DNA from: Liolophura sinensis | Taxonomy: Eukaryota; Mollusca; Polyplacophora; Chitonida; Chitonidae | DNA: 64,000 bases | Reading direction: 5' to 3' | NCBI RefSeq assembly: GCF_032854445.1 | Contig: NC_088297.1 | Location: 16,253,127-16,317,126, forward strand | In this document: piece after piece, positions 10,182 through 20,713 of the stretch | Layout: the number at the start of each line of letters is the position of its first letter | Position numbering within the stretch: the first letter of the stretch is position 1 | Program-made: the position numbers and the translations under genes | Notes under the pieces: generated by a model | What the model saw: the letters and a program-made list of their open reading frames with translations, nothing else | What the model was told of the DNA's origin: nothing | The model's database searches: none

Positions 10182-13100
10182 TAGTTCCTCAAAGAGGATG
10201 TCCATTCCAGCCCATCCTGCGGGTTCCGCATCTCTATGGCCATAAGCCAAGGTGTGGACACCATCTTCGACGATCCAGGGCTTACTATTGAAGGGGGACA
10301 GTGAGACCTTATTCAGGTGCTGCCCATAAATATGGTGGCGCTCTGATCGCAGCACGTTCATACCGTGTCGGAAGATCTTCTTGTGAAAGAGGGCCTCTTT
10401 GTACTGCTTATGGCGGATGCGCTTTTCCACAACTCCCTTTTTCACGACCTTGGCCTTCTTAATGTTGGCTCCACCTGCCTCTAGAATGGAGTACATCTTG
10501 GGACGCACACCAATTTATTCGGCGATCGGCCGCCCTGCGCACTCGTCCTTCATTTTCCCCAAGACCTTGATATTTGCTTCGCTGTGCAGGGGGTGGTCTA
10601 GTGGGTAATCTGAGGTGTTGTACAGGTTTGCATTCTCAGCCATATCCCTATAAAGATCCTCAGTCTGAATCTCGAGTAGCAGACTATCCGTGTCAGTGTA
10701 GAGGAGCTGGCAGCACTCTCCGTACTGGGCCTTCATGTGCTTGTAGTAGAAGTCATACATCAGGTGCTTGCAGAGATCTAGAATGCTCATGCCCACGTAG
10801 ATAGGTCGGTTTAGGACTGGACGGGTCTTGTGCATCTGAATTGCTGCAAGGTCATCATCAAATATGTTTGCCCGTGCTAAGCTCGGGCTGGCTATCAAGC
10901 GTCGGATCTTGTCGTCTTCTCCAGAGTGCACCACCTTGATGTCCACACGCTTCTGGAGGTTCTCCATGGTTTTTCCGAAGACCGAGTTGTTCATTAGCTT
11001 GTACAGGTCCTCCTCGAATTTACTCGCGGCTGTTTTTCAGAGCTCGGTGTTCAGCCTGATATAGGGTTCCATCCAAGGGCTCTGGGCAAATCTCAGGGCC
11101 CGGTGAACCTTTGTCAGGCGCATTCCCAGAGATAGATACAGTTGTAGATTCTGGTATTGCAGGACGTACCGTTCCTTGTTGCGGAGGTTGGGGACCAGCT
11201 TTTCGACCCCGGTAGGCGCTTTCTTGCCGAGAAGACCGTGCTGATAGTCCGACATCCACCCCCTTCTGCACCACCAGACGCTCCGGGGCTAATGGGTAGC
11301 GGTTATGTGCGTTATGTAGGTCGGCCGGATACTTTAGGTCGACCTCGAGGATGTAACCCTCAGGAGTGTCGTGGGGGTGGGTAGCAATTGTTTCACCGAG
11401 ACGCTGCGCGTCATCTACCCACTGGAAGCCGCCCGTTGGAAGGAACTGACTCATAGCCCAGCCATATAGAGTATTGGCGTCTAGGTATTGGATGTTGCTG
11501 TTTGGACTGCGGATTATTGGCTTTGGCGTATCGCTTACTTACCATGGAGATACCCCCTCGCCACCCCTTTTCATTGAAGAGATGTTGGTCATAGTCCGTC
11601 AACAGCTCCAGCTCTACCCCGGTCTTCTTGAACAGCGCATCCCACGAGAGACCTGGGCTCGTAAAGTAGTGAGGTGGGCCCAATCCATACTGCTCTAAAC
11701 AAGTCTTCCGGAAGGCCTCAAACACATCAGCCAATAGGAGCACGTCTGTGCGGCAGTAAACGTCTCGTGTAGTCCCCCAGATTGGTGGAGTCAAATGCCT
11801 TCCTTACCTGTTGAGCGTGGATGTAGTCCTCATCTCTAATGCCTGAGACTTTGAGCTTACCGTAGAAAGCCTCTTTGGGTGGGAGGCTGGACTTGTCGAA
11901 GCGCTCCCAGGAGTCCATATACTCATAGGAGTAGACACCCTTGGTCATAAGTAGCTTTCGTTTTTCTTCGGCGGGCTCATACCGGGATGTGATGTGGAAA
12001 GCCTCAGGTTTGTTGGCCTCAACCAGTTTGTCAAAGGAAATCGGTAAGAATTGAACGCTGTCAATGAAGCGGAGCTGCACGAGCGAGAAGGAGAACTTTT
12101 CCGTGTTGTTGGGGATGCAGGAGATGCCGCCCTCCACCTTACTTATGGCTTGCATCAGGAGGTGCCCGTCGTAGCCCCGTAGGTTTTGAGTCTTTTGAGT
12201 GCTGCTCTCTGTAGGGCTGGGCGGCGGGCCTTCAAACCTTTTTGGTCAGAGCCTCGAAGTCGGCATATATGATGAACGGAGCCGGTAGCTGTTTGTGGTG
12301 GTTCTGGAAGGAGAACTTGTTTTCCCCCTCCTGGGGCATTTCCATTCTCACCGCCGTCTGGCCAATCCCTCGGCATTCCGGCTTATGCGCCTCGAGCAGG
12401 TCCTCCCTTGTGTAGCCGTGTAGGCAGCAATCGCAGAAGTGTTTGCAATGGTGTGCCTTACTTACTTGGTATATGGGCCGATTGAGGTCTGTTATCCACG
12501 TATAATGGAATTTGCCTGCCTTCTCAATCAGCAGCAGATTGATTCGGGGTGTGTCGCCGGGCTGCTTGCTAAGGCGGTGCACGATCACACCCTTGTCCCA
12601 CCCGAACACGTTGATGGCGAGGTCGTTCTTTTCCTCCACTTTAGGGATCTGAGAGATGGGCGTGGGGGCGTTGATCCCACCAAAGTCAAGACCATCATTG
12701 GTGGGATATTTTGTTGGTCTCTGAGAGTGCCCGGCGGCTGGAAATAAGGCAGACCGAAGTGCCCATCAGAGGCAGTCGTCGTCTTTGTTCTTCACATTGA
12801 TGACTGCTTCCTTGTTACTCACAGCTGCAGGTAGGGGGATGTAGGACTCGCCTCTCAGCGGTTGATACCTTGTAATGTCAAGCCAGAGTGTTTGCACGCT
12901 ATTGACAACCCACCCTGACCCTCGCTGTGTCCATTTTTCTAGCACCTCCTGGATGGTGAGGAAGCCTTATCTAGAGCCCCGTCAATGTCACCGACCTCTA
13001 GGAGGGCCTCCTGTTTGCTGCGGAGTACTGGGCTGGTATATTCTTCACTGCCATCGGCATGGGCCTTTCGCAGCTGAACCCTGAGGCCTAGTTGGAACTT

Positions 13101-13525
13101 AACCTCTTTGAGTGCCCGGATCTCTTCTTCTAGCTTCTGGCAAATACTGGCTTGAATTTCTTCTAAGAAGGCTAGTGGGTTCGTCAAAACACCTTCGGGT
13201 ACTCCCATCTGCCAGACCCGGAGGAGATTCCTTATGGCCCTGCCGGTGTTAATGAATTCTAGTTTCTTTTCACCCTGTATTCCACCTAGCAATTCATCCA
13301 ACTCCTCGTTACTGAGGAAGTTCTTGTTGTCTTGCCTGAACTTCTCGTTACTTCGGGAGTTCTTGCTGTCTTGCAGCCGCTTGCACTCAGCCACAGCCGT
13401 TTTATGCCTGTCGAGGATCCCCTGCAGTTCTTCCAAGGCAATGCAGGACCGTGGGTATTTTTGGCCGCACACCTAGGAGCGTCTCAAACTCCTCCCGTAG
13501 TGCTCGCGCTTTGATTGTGCCTCAT
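10170..13525 (-). pseudogene. polB: Polinton protein-primed family-B DNA polymerase (element 1, HNH insert deleted)
   Basis: Runs from ATG 13525 to 10170. Recognisable blocks: a coiled N-terminus (KYPRSCIALEELQG), GWDKGVIVHRLS, a Cys/His cluster (CDCCLHGYTREDLLEAH), exonuclease motif I (IIYADFEAL), motif II (NLRGYDGHLL), motif III (YCRTDVLLLADVFEAF), polymerase motif A (YLDANTLYGWAM), motif B (LMNNSVFGKTME) and motif C (LLYTDTDSLLLE). The HNH/endonuclease-VII-like insert between Exo I and Exo II, present at about 48466-48814 in element 3, is cleanly missing near 12184-12190. There are at least seven frame breaks, and a TGA at 12766-12768 is shared with element 3. The enzyme would replicate the linear element from a terminal protein. 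Confidence 0.82.
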
Positions 13526-13567
13526 TGTACGCGTCGATATCCTCATTATACTAATATCATCAACTCT

Positions 13568-13846
13568 CTAATTGTAAATTTCTATAGCCGCCAGCCGTTT
13601 GAACTCGTCCAAGAAAGCCTTGATCCTTCGCTGCCTTTCACGCGTCTGGACCCTATTATATCTGCAGGCCATGCAAAGCCGAAATCGGTTTTTAAGCCCC
13701 CAATCACAGCTAATACATGGCTGGGTTCCAAGACCCTTCCGCAGACGGTTTAGGTGAACCCTGCAGTACTTCCCCAGACAACTCTTACCACAGAGCTCCG
13801 TGAAGCCGATGGGTAGCCACCGGCAATTATTGTAACCCTTTGGCAT
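13568..13846 (-). CDS. Polinton gene O, small Cys-rich zinc-binding-type protein (element 1, open)
   Basis: 92 codons from ATG 13846 (MPKGYNNCRWLP). Cysteines come in spaced pairs (CGKSC, then KYCRVH, CISC and CMAC), followed by a strongly basic helix (QTRERQRRIKAFLDEFKRLAA) ending IEIYN. This arrangement suggests one or two zinc knuckles with a nucleic-acid-binding tail. Counterparts are at 20359-20629 (split by a transposon) and 50341-50619. It sits between the polymerase N-terminus and the right terminal repeat, where an early regulatory or terminal-repeat-binding protein would make sense, but no function is known. Confidence 0.62.
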   Translation of the reverse strand: MPKGYNNCRWLPIGFTELCGKSCLGKYCRVHLNRLRKGLGTQPCISCDWGLKNRFRLCMACRYNRVQTRERQRRIKAFLDEFKRLAAIEIYN

Positions 13847-13926
13847 GTTGTTGTTGTATACACAATTGGTGTAGAAGCATATCTGAGCAATGGGTATGTC
13901 TAATAGAACCCCAGAAGCAGGGAATG

Positions 13927-14104
13927 GGGGGCTAGGGGGCCTCTATTTGTTCTGGGGAGGGGGGGGGGGGCCCAGGGGAGGGTGGGGCCGAGGGTGGGGC
14001 CAATATGCTTATATCTTTTCACGAAATGAGGCTGAGAGCCTCTATTTGTTACCGGGGAGGGCCTAAGGGGAGGGTGGTCCAGAACTCCTATTGCAAATAC
14101 TACT
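13927..14104 (-). repeat. Element 1 right terminal inverted repeat
   Basis: Contains two modules in inverted orientation to the left end: gcctctatttgttctgggg at about 13940 and gcctctatttgttaccgggg near 14038, each followed by a GGGCC core. It ends at ATACTACT 14104, directly followed by the TAATGA duplication. A G-run (13957-13968) interrupts the first module. Similarity to the left end is strong at the outer 25 bases and in the modules, patchy between. Confidence 0.82.
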
Positions 14105-14252
14105 TAATGAAAAAGCCTAGAATATATAGTGTGATGTGTTCAGTACATTTTCTGTGATTTTTTTTGCTAATTTTTAATGCAAAGTTTGGTCAGACTTTTG
14201 TTTTTAAGTTTGTTATTAATCATGGGTACAGAATTGTGCTTAACTCTGTCAG

Positions 14253-14332
14253 ATTTGGATCAGCTGAATCTCATTCTTGGGGTGCTGGGCTCCCCCACCC
14301 AGGAAGACCTCAACTGTATCATTAATGAAAAG
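14253..14332 (+). CDS. MAPK1: ERK-type MAP kinase, internal exon (MAPK insert)
   Basis: Acceptor at 14251-14252 (ctgtcag) and donor at 14333 (aag/gtgatt). The exon completes the split Tyr codon from the exon ending at 173, then reads [20 protein letters not shown] and CIINEK. This is the ERK insert region between subdomains X and XI. The phase agrees with the upstream exon, so the 14 kb intron holding element 1 can still be spliced in principle. Confidence 0.93.
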
Positions 14333-15023
14333 GTGATTTAGAGACATGAGTCCATTCAAAAGCACTGTAATTCACATCAAGTGTGGAATGTAAAACTGCC
14401 TTAAAATAACACTTATGATACACACATTTAAGTTTTTCTGATAATATTAGTTAATTGTTTAGTTGACATTATACAGAAATAAGTTGTGAATGGCATCAGT
14501 AACCCTCTTATTGGGCGACGCATTAGCCAAGTTTACTGACACCATACATTTCTGTATCCTGTCACCGAGTGACTTTGTAGCGAATTTATTCTGGCCAAAA
14601 AACTCCATCAAATTAAGTGGAAAAGGCTGATGTATCAGCTAATCACTCCAGCCAGGTCCCTTATAACACCTGTACCAAGGGAGATAACCTAGTCATCAGG
14701 CGTGTATTTCATCAGATGCAGGATACAGCATGAATCTGTTGCTATGTAATGAAAATGGGAGAATTTTGTGTGATGTGGGATAAGAAATTAATCACCCTGC
14801 ACAAATACCTATTTAATAAGTGGCACTGTAAGGTTTTTATATTGATCAGAATCAAGCAAAAGGTGTCCCATGAAAAATGCCTTAGGAGAATTACAACAGT
14901 TCGGATGTTGCGCTTGATGAGGACATAGTTGGATGAATAATGGGGGATTTCTTACTGGAGAGGAGTTGTACTATCAGATGTGCTGTGCTCAGTTTATAGT
15001 GAAAGTTTTGTCTTCTTTCTCAG

Positions 15024-15102
15024 GCTAAAAGATACATTGAGTCTTTACCTTACAAACCCAAGGTACCCTGGGAGAGACTGTTTCCTAAAGCTGACAAGAA
15101 AT
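15024..15102 (+). CDS. MAPK1: ERK-type MAP kinase, internal exon (kinase C-lobe)
   Basis: Acceptor AG at 15022-15023 and donor GT at 15103. Reads AKRYIESLPYKPKVPWERLF then PKADKK, ending one base into a codon. It corresponds to the kinase C-lobe between the insert and subdomain XI. The next coding exon is 18.3 kb away because element 2, with its nested transposon, lies in the intron. Confidence 0.93.
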
Positions 15103-15528
15103 GTGAGTACGGTAACTCCTCCACCTTTTCACATATGAAAGAAGAACTGTCAGTGTAATATGTGCACATTGATTTTTGGATAAACTTACATTGTTTGGAT
15201 TGGCCAGTTTCAGAGCTTCACAAAAAGTATAATATTATTAGTCAACAATGCTTTCATGGTGTGATTGAGTAAACACCATGCAAACGTGCAAAAAGTTTGA
15301 AGAATTACAGTAGAGATATTTGTAACCTCATAAGAATGGAAGTAGTTGGACTGAAGTGGTTCAGGTGCCTTCCTGACACCAATATTACCCATGTCACATG
15401 TGGAAAAGTTGGCCAGTATATATCCCTCTAAAAGCACCTGTGTTTGGTGAACTGATGACATTGATTCTGTGAGAAAGCGAACTTGCGATACAAAGAAAAG
15501 CAACCGTAATCAAGAAACTACTCATAGG

Positions 15529-15668
15529 AGTAGTATATGCAATAGGGGTTCTGTCACACCCTCCCTTGGGGCCCTCCCCATAACAAATAGAGGCTCCCAA
15601 CCCCCATTTTCTGAACACCCTCCCCCCACGATAAATAGGGGCTCCCAGCCCCCCTCCCTGCTTCTGGG
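15529..15668 (+). repeat. Element 2 left terminal inverted repeat
   Basis: The first ~125 bases match the reverse complement of 33055-33175 almost base for base (AATAGGGGTTCTG, a GGGGCCC core, AACAAATAGAGGC, AAATAGGGGCTCCCAG). After that the sequence follows the gene O end of element 1: ctgcttctggggg, attagacatacc and tgtatacaac up to the gene O start. This shows which end of the element this is. Confidence 0.85.
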
Positions 15669-15728
15669 GGTTTTTATTAGACATACCAATTGCACCAGGT
15701 ATGCTTTTACACCAACTGTGTATACAAC

Positions 15729-15741
15729 ATGCCAAGGGGTT
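15729..15741 (+). pseudogene. First codons of Polinton gene O, cut by a transposon (element 2)
   Basis: ATGCCAAGGGGTT reads M-P-R-G before the hAT-like insertion. The corresponding element 1 gene starts M-P-K-G-Y. The rest of the gene resumes at 20359. Confidence 0.75.
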
Positions 15742-16063
15742 CAGACATGATTTTTTTCCGCTTTTTAGCGGAATTCCGCTTTTTCTTTGTTCAGTTTCGA
15801 TTAATTTTCCTTGTTTTCCGTTTTTTTTTCTGTGTAGTAACATTTTGTAAAATTCCGATTTATTTCCTCAAAATAAAGTCGAAGATTCTGTCAATTTGCC
15901 GATGCATGGCTACTGAAATCTGGCATTGCCGGAGGTTATAATGTTATCTGAATGGAGTCTATTGTCCAGTCAGATCGTGTGTTTCATTAAGCCGAACTGT
16001 TTCAACCAATCGGGAACAAGATACCATTATTCGAAGGCAGAAGCAGAGCCAGCCCGGTCAAAA

Positions 16064-16359
16064 ATGGCGGCAACGTCTCGGAGTATCGTGGATCGATCAG
16101 ATAAAGATTTTGATGCACGTACAGTGGACAAGGGGTTGAAAAACATCTGGAGGTGGGATTGGCTTGAACGGAAGGTCGAAGGGGAATACGTGGGAAAATT
16201 CATGAGGAAGATAACATCCGCCGGTTTGGCTTTCTGCGAGTTGTGTTCTCTAAGATGTGCATTATGGGAGTTGCGAATGGAAGGCGCTAGCACAGCACAT
16301 CGGCCAGAAAATTCACAGAGATAACCTGAAATTACGGTTGTCTAACTACAGTCTATCTG
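16064..16359 (+). pseudogene. hAT-like transposase exon 1 (BED-like zinc finger), frameshifted
   Basis: ATG at 16064 (MAATSRSIVDRSDKDF). The segment IWRWDWLERK and the Cys pair FCELC are followed, after a one-base frameshift around 16255-16260, by the expected second half of a zinc finger (His residues in AQHIGQKIHRDN). The donor GTAAGT at 16360 fits a splice to the acceptor before 17041. BED-type fingers give DNA-end recognition in hAT transposases. The frameshift alone would inactivate this copy. Confidence 0.6.
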
Positions 16360-17040
16360 GTAAGTTCTGTTCCCTTATCAACATTCAGGGTGAAGTAAGG
16401 TTTAGGGGTCCTCCAGTAAGCCCATTGTAGTCGGACAAGAGAGGCGGACTTGAATGAATGGAGTGACGTAGAGGGCCCACGGACCGTTATTCTTTACCAG
16501 TTCCACCTGTGCAGAGATGATCACGTAGTAAGGGAGGTAACTCCCCGCTCTTATCTTCTGCTTGTTGGTCAGCTTTTTGAACTTTCTGTTAAATATCAGT
16601 TGATAACTCGCTATGGTTCATACGGCATTATATGAAGACAGGTGAGATTAATATCCATTTATTTTATTTACCCATTAGACTGTTAGAGTTTGCTAAATAT
16701 TAAAATAAATAAATTGATCAAGGCTTAAAAAGATAGGCCTATATAAAACTTGAAATAAACACATGTTCGTCAAAAATAAATTAAAATAATGACATTGCCA
16801 CCAACTAGCATACTAAATGATTTTTGTTTACATTTGACAGAGGGATGCTACCAAATTATATTAAGCAAATAATGCATTAATGGCAACACATAGCCTATAT
16901 TAATTGTATACAAATTAAAGGTTGTGCTTTTAGCATTTTGTAAACCACAGTGCAGAAGCTCGAGTCCTGTTTTGAAACCTACTTGGTATATTAATTTAAA
17001 GGACTAACTTGATAATCACTCTCATTTTAGTTTGTTGTAG

Positions 17041-18059
17041 CTGCTTTTGGACAAAAGTCAACAGATTCCAAGGCTCCTTATGGTATTCACCCAATGTTTA
17101 AAGCTGCTGCTGCAAAGACCCCTGAAGGAGCTTCTGCTGAATTTGCCACACCATTAGAGGACAGAATCGTTAATCAAGAAGCAATGCTTTTGGCATTCAC
17201 GGCTGAATATTCCTTATCATTTGCCATTGTTCCTAATCTTATTTAGTTGGCGAAAACCTTATCTCAAGATAAAAGGGCACTGGAACATCTAGAAATGTCA
17301 CGCACAACTGCTTCCTACAAAACCAGGGTTGGTGTTGGAAAAATGTTTGAGGACAAACTGTTGGAAAACCTGAGGTCCGTTCACTTCTCACTAAACATCA
17401 ATGAAAGCACGAGTTCAAACTACCAAAAAGTTCTCACAGTTCTTGCAAGTTACTTCAGTCCAAATTTGAATAAGGTAGTTGTGCAACATTTTGCCTCTCT
17501 GACCTGCATCAAAGTTACAAGTGAGTCTCTCTATCAGAAAATAGTGACTTTGTTTGAAACCAATGAAGTGCCCTGGAGTAATCTTATGTCCATACTCATG
17601 GATTCTTGTAATGTTATGAGGGGATCAAAGGCAGGACTGGAAACTCAAATTCCTGAGAAAAAAGCTGGGCACCTGTTGGATGTTGATGGTGACATTTGCC
17701 ACCATATCCACAATGCTGCAAAGGCATTCTGTAAGCCCTTTGACTGGTTCTTAGAACAGCTGTTGAATGATTTGTTCAATGACATGAAGTGGTCTCCTGA
17801 TTTGAGGGAGATATACCAGGAAATGTGTGAAATTCTGGGAATAAAGTACAGTATACCACAGAGGTTTGTCAGCGACAGGTGGTTGTCTGTGTATGATGTG
17901 ACTGTGGACACCAGTCGGCTGTTTGATGCATCAACTGTTTTCTATTTCCCCATGTTGATGAAAGAGGAACACAGACAACATCTGCCGACAGTGGTAGAAA
18001 TCTACAAAAGATTAAATGTATCTGAAGCATCCAAGGAACGGATACGGGAAATACACAAG
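17041..18059 (+). pseudogene. hAT-like transposase exon 2 (catalytic region), nonsense
   Basis: Acceptor ttgtag at 17040 and donor aag/GTAGAC at 18060. The frame reads AAFGQKSTDSKAPYG through an in-frame TAG at 17244-17246, then AKTLSQDKRALEHLEM onward. It includes SLNINESTSSNYQKVL, NLMSILMDSCNVMRG, LLDVDGDICHHIHNAAKAF, RFVSDRWLSVYDV and EEHRQHLPTVVEIYKRLN. Asp residues in INESTS and LMDSCNV occupy places expected for the RNase-H-like catalytic core, and DRWLSVYD matches the conserved W motif. I recall this gene family as abundant in mollusc and fish genomes. Confidence 0.65.
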
Positions 18060-18465
18060 GTAGACTTTAATACATATATTGACATTAATTTGACCTGTTG
18101 TTTTGGTGTATGTACAATGTATCCAAGGAGTTTTGCTGTTTGATGTTGACTAAAGATGGGCTCTCAATGGACATTGACTGGTAAGATACATTTATTACTG
18201 TGCTGTATATTGACATAATAAGTCAGATATATTTATATGTCAGTAAATTAATAATTTTATACTGAATACCTGTAAGGTTTATAACTACAGCATTTTTTGT
18301 ATAAGCATTACCATAGAGCTTTACCATAATTGTTATCAAGTGTTGCAGGCCATGTATCTTGATTTCCAGCCTGTTGTAATCAGTCTGACAATGTATGTTA
18401 TTTTTTCTGAAATGATATTTTACCTGGTATTAATAGTTACTTACATTTCTGGTGGAATTTGCCAG

Positions 18466-18656
18466 GAACTTGGTCAAAAAAACTGACAAAGGAAGGCAGG
18501 GAGAGGAAAGATCTCATCGTCACACGGATTTTTACACAGAGAAAACAGACAAAAATGGTGATGGGCTTGTACTGTTCAGTCTTCCCTCTCCTCAAACACT
18601 TTGTACTACTGTTTGAGATGAAGGAGCCACTCATCCACCAACTTCATGAATCACAG
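18466..18656 (+). pseudogene. hAT-like transposase exon 3
   Basis: Acceptor gccag before 18466 and donor cag/GTACTG after 18656. Reads TWSKKLTKEGRERKDLIV, RKQTKMVMGLYCSVFPLLKH and FEMKEPLIHQLHESQ. It is open throughout and continues the helical insertion domain of the transposase. Confidence 0.62.
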
Positions 18657-19038
18657 GTACTGTACACTCTACATTGTCCACAAAAATGATTATAGAAGGT
18701 GGCTATAAGAAAATGTCTAAGAATATATGTATGGTGAACTGAAAGTAAATTGTTGCGTATATTTCACATGGCAAAAAGTCAATTTAAATGGGATATTGAA
18801 CATATGCCATTTAAGCCAGTGCTAATTTTCTTATTAACGGAACAATTCAGTGTTGATTTTATTGGCTTGAAACCATTAAACTAGTAACTGTGATAATGTC
18901 ATAATTCCAGGATGGAGTGATATGAGTAAAATGTGTTGTTATTTACAGTTGCTCCCATTCAGGAGTTACTTGAAAAGCTTGAAAAAATATGCATGAGACT
19001 AATTTGAGATTTTAATATTTGTTTTGTTAATTTAACAG

Positions 19039-19270
19039 TTAAAGCTGTTTAAGGACTTCCTAGGATGTTATGTCAAAGCAGAAGTCATCAACACAGCATC
19101 AACCGGAGCTCAATTGAAGAAGCTGGATCTGAAGCAAACTATTGATGTTTATGGGAAGTAAAGCATTGAAACTGATCCAGAGTCCTTCAACACCAACCTA
19201 CATGGTTACTTCATTTCTAAGAGAGGTGAAGGAAAGCTACCACAAAAGTGGTGTAAAGATTCATCTCATT
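19039..19270 (+). pseudogene. hAT-like transposase exon 4, nonsense
   Basis: Acceptor taacag at 19038. Reads LKLFKDFLGCYVKAEVIN and GAQLKKLDLKQTIDVYGK, then stops (TAA about 19159). The same frame resumes with weaker similarity (HGYFISKRGEGKLPQKW) up to an unclear 3' border near 19250-19270. Confidence 0.5.
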
Positions 19271-19503
19271 CTTTCTTTGTCAAAATGTCCAAATCTGTTA
19301 AGCATAAATCATTAGATTTATTGCAAACTATTATTAATCTATGTGTGTTTACAAAATGCTAATTTTACATCAAATATTCAAAGCATTTTGGACATATTTT
19401 CTGTATGCCTTTGCCTCTGAATTTTACAGCTGAAGTCTGATATAATCTGAAAAAGAAACCATTTGAATTTTTTAGAAAGACTTATGTTTGATTGTCATTT
19501 CAG

Positions 19504-19969
19504 GTCAAGGAAGCCTACATCGCCTGTGGGGATACCCTGCAGAAGAAATTAGCACTAAGTAACAAGTTTTTGAAGGCTGTTTCTGCCCTTCACCCTCATG
19601 CAAGTGGTCACACACTTACTCTTTCTTTGCTCCAGAAGTTACCAGCACTGTCGCCTAATGTCCTGACAGAGACAGAAGAGGAACTTTATGAGTTAAATAT
19701 CAGAAAATACCAGACAGATCAACATCCTGATTTCCCAGAAGGGTCTCGTATTGATGAGTGGTGGGGGAAAGAAGAGATATCTCTGAAATGTCAAGCGATC
19801 ATTCAGCCAGTATAAGGCCATTCTTGAAGAGAAGAAATCAGTTGCCACAGAAAAACAGAAACAGCTGGACATTAGGGCACAGAGCATTTTGACGAAAAGG
19901 AAAGCCAAGGAGTTGTGTCAAAAGGCAGCCAAGAAAGCCAGAGTGGAACACCATGGTGCCATTGAATGA
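19504..19969 (+). pseudogene. hAT-like transposase last exons, dimerisation motif deleted
   Basis: Acceptor ttcag at 19503. The frame reads VKEAYIACGDTLQKKLALS, ALHPHASGHTLTLSLLQKLP, and ELYELNIRKYQ up to RIDEWWGKE, then breaks. A basic tail in another frame (YKAILEEKKSVATEKQKQ, KRKAKELCQKAAKKARVEHH) runs to the TGA at 19967. The conserved hAT dimerisation block that should lie between the WW motif and the tail is missing, so the copy is an internal deletion derivative. Confidence 0.6.
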
Positions 19970-20358
19970 AAAACTGGACAACATGCCAATCTAAACATTT
20001 GACTGAAAATGCTGAAAATGACCTGTACACTACTAACAATGTCTGAACCAGAAAAAATCTGTTACATGTATTAAATTTTGGCTTTGGTACAAAAATGCAT
20101 TCTTCTCTCTGTCCAGAAGATTAGAGTTCTGTGGGGACAAAGCAGATGGGAAAATCTGTAAGTCAGAAAACAGTGTTGGTTTTCTTCATATTTTACAGGA
20201 TTCTAGTTTGATTTTAATAGCCAAAAACGTCCCAGAATCCATTTTCAGCCACGCAGATTTTTCTAGCTTCCGGGGCCTAGGCGGCCCCTGGACCCCGGCC
20301 TTTTTGGGCTATGATAGTAAATTTCAGCTATTTTCTTGGTTCATCACAATCATGTCTG

Positions 20359-20629
20359 GGGGTACATTGAGTGCCGGTGGCTACCCATCCGCTGCACGGA
20401 TCTCTGTGGTAAGAGCTGTCTGGAGGAGTACTACAGGGTTCACCTAGACCGTCTGCGGATGGGCCCTGGCACCCAGCCGTGTATTAGCTGGGGCTGGGGC
20501 GTTAAAAACCGACTTCGGCTTTGCATGGCCTGTGGATATCATAATGCCCAGGTACGGGAAAGGCGGCAGAGGCGCAAGGCTTTCTTGGACGAGTTCAAAC
20601 AGCTGGCGGCTATAGAAATTTACAATTAG
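20359..20629 (+). pseudogene. Polinton gene O, 3' part after the transposon (element 2)
   Basis: Resumes at the right copy of the target duplication and reads YIECRWLPIRCTDLCGKSC, YYRVHLDRL, a CISWGW segment in which one zinc Cys is Trp, CMACGYHNAQV, and the basic tail RRKAFLDEFKQLAAIEIYN. Apart from the insertion and that Cys loss, the frame is open to 20629. It precedes the polymerase start by 84 bases, which contain a duplicated ~50-base unit (gcaccaccaggtagatatcg and gcaccattaggcagatatcg). Confidence 0.65.
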
Positions 20630-20713
20630 AGAAACAGCACCACCAGGTAGATATCGGTGCTCGAAATTTATAGTTACAGAACCAGCACCATTAGGCAGAT
20701 ATCGGCGCGTACC

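Larger units (their letters stand above)
645..14104 (+). mobile_element. Polinton/Maverick-like element 1 (13.5 kb), inside an ERK intron
   Basis: Begins AGTAGTAT at 645 and ends ATACTACT at 14104, in line with the 5'-AG...CT-3' ends of Polintons. It is flanked by a perfect 6-bp duplication TAATGA (639-644 and 14105-14110), the length usual for a Polinton integrase. It carries the full set A-P-B-C-D-E-capsid-ATPase-H-I/K-integrase-PolB-O, so it is a protein-primed, self-synthesising type of transposon or endogenised virus. Most genes carry stops or frameshifts, and gene J and the PolB HNH insert are deleted. C and O are open. Its GC-rich body contrasts with the AT-rich host intron. Confidence 0.92.
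15742..20358 (+). mobile_element. hAT-like DNA transposon (4.6 kb) nested in gene O of element 2
   Basis: The ends are an 11-base inverted repeat, CAGACATGATT (15742-15752) and its complement AATCATGTCTG (20348-20358). GGGGTT precedes it and GGGGTA follows it, consistent with a 5-6 bp duplication of the gene O site. Inside is a + strand multi-exon gene with an N-terminal BED-like zinc finger and a hAT-type transposase body. The interior is AT-rich (introns), unlike the GC-rich Polinton. The C-rich stretch near 20270-20300 (cctaggcggcccctgg) belongs to the transposon end. Classical hAT elements make 8-bp duplications, so the subgroup is uncertain. Confidence 0.75.

Noticed and set aside
15394-15843. 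A 149-codon minus-strand frame over the element 2 left end
   Set aside because: Spans host intron, terminal repeat and transposon start; a by-product of the repeat, not a gene.
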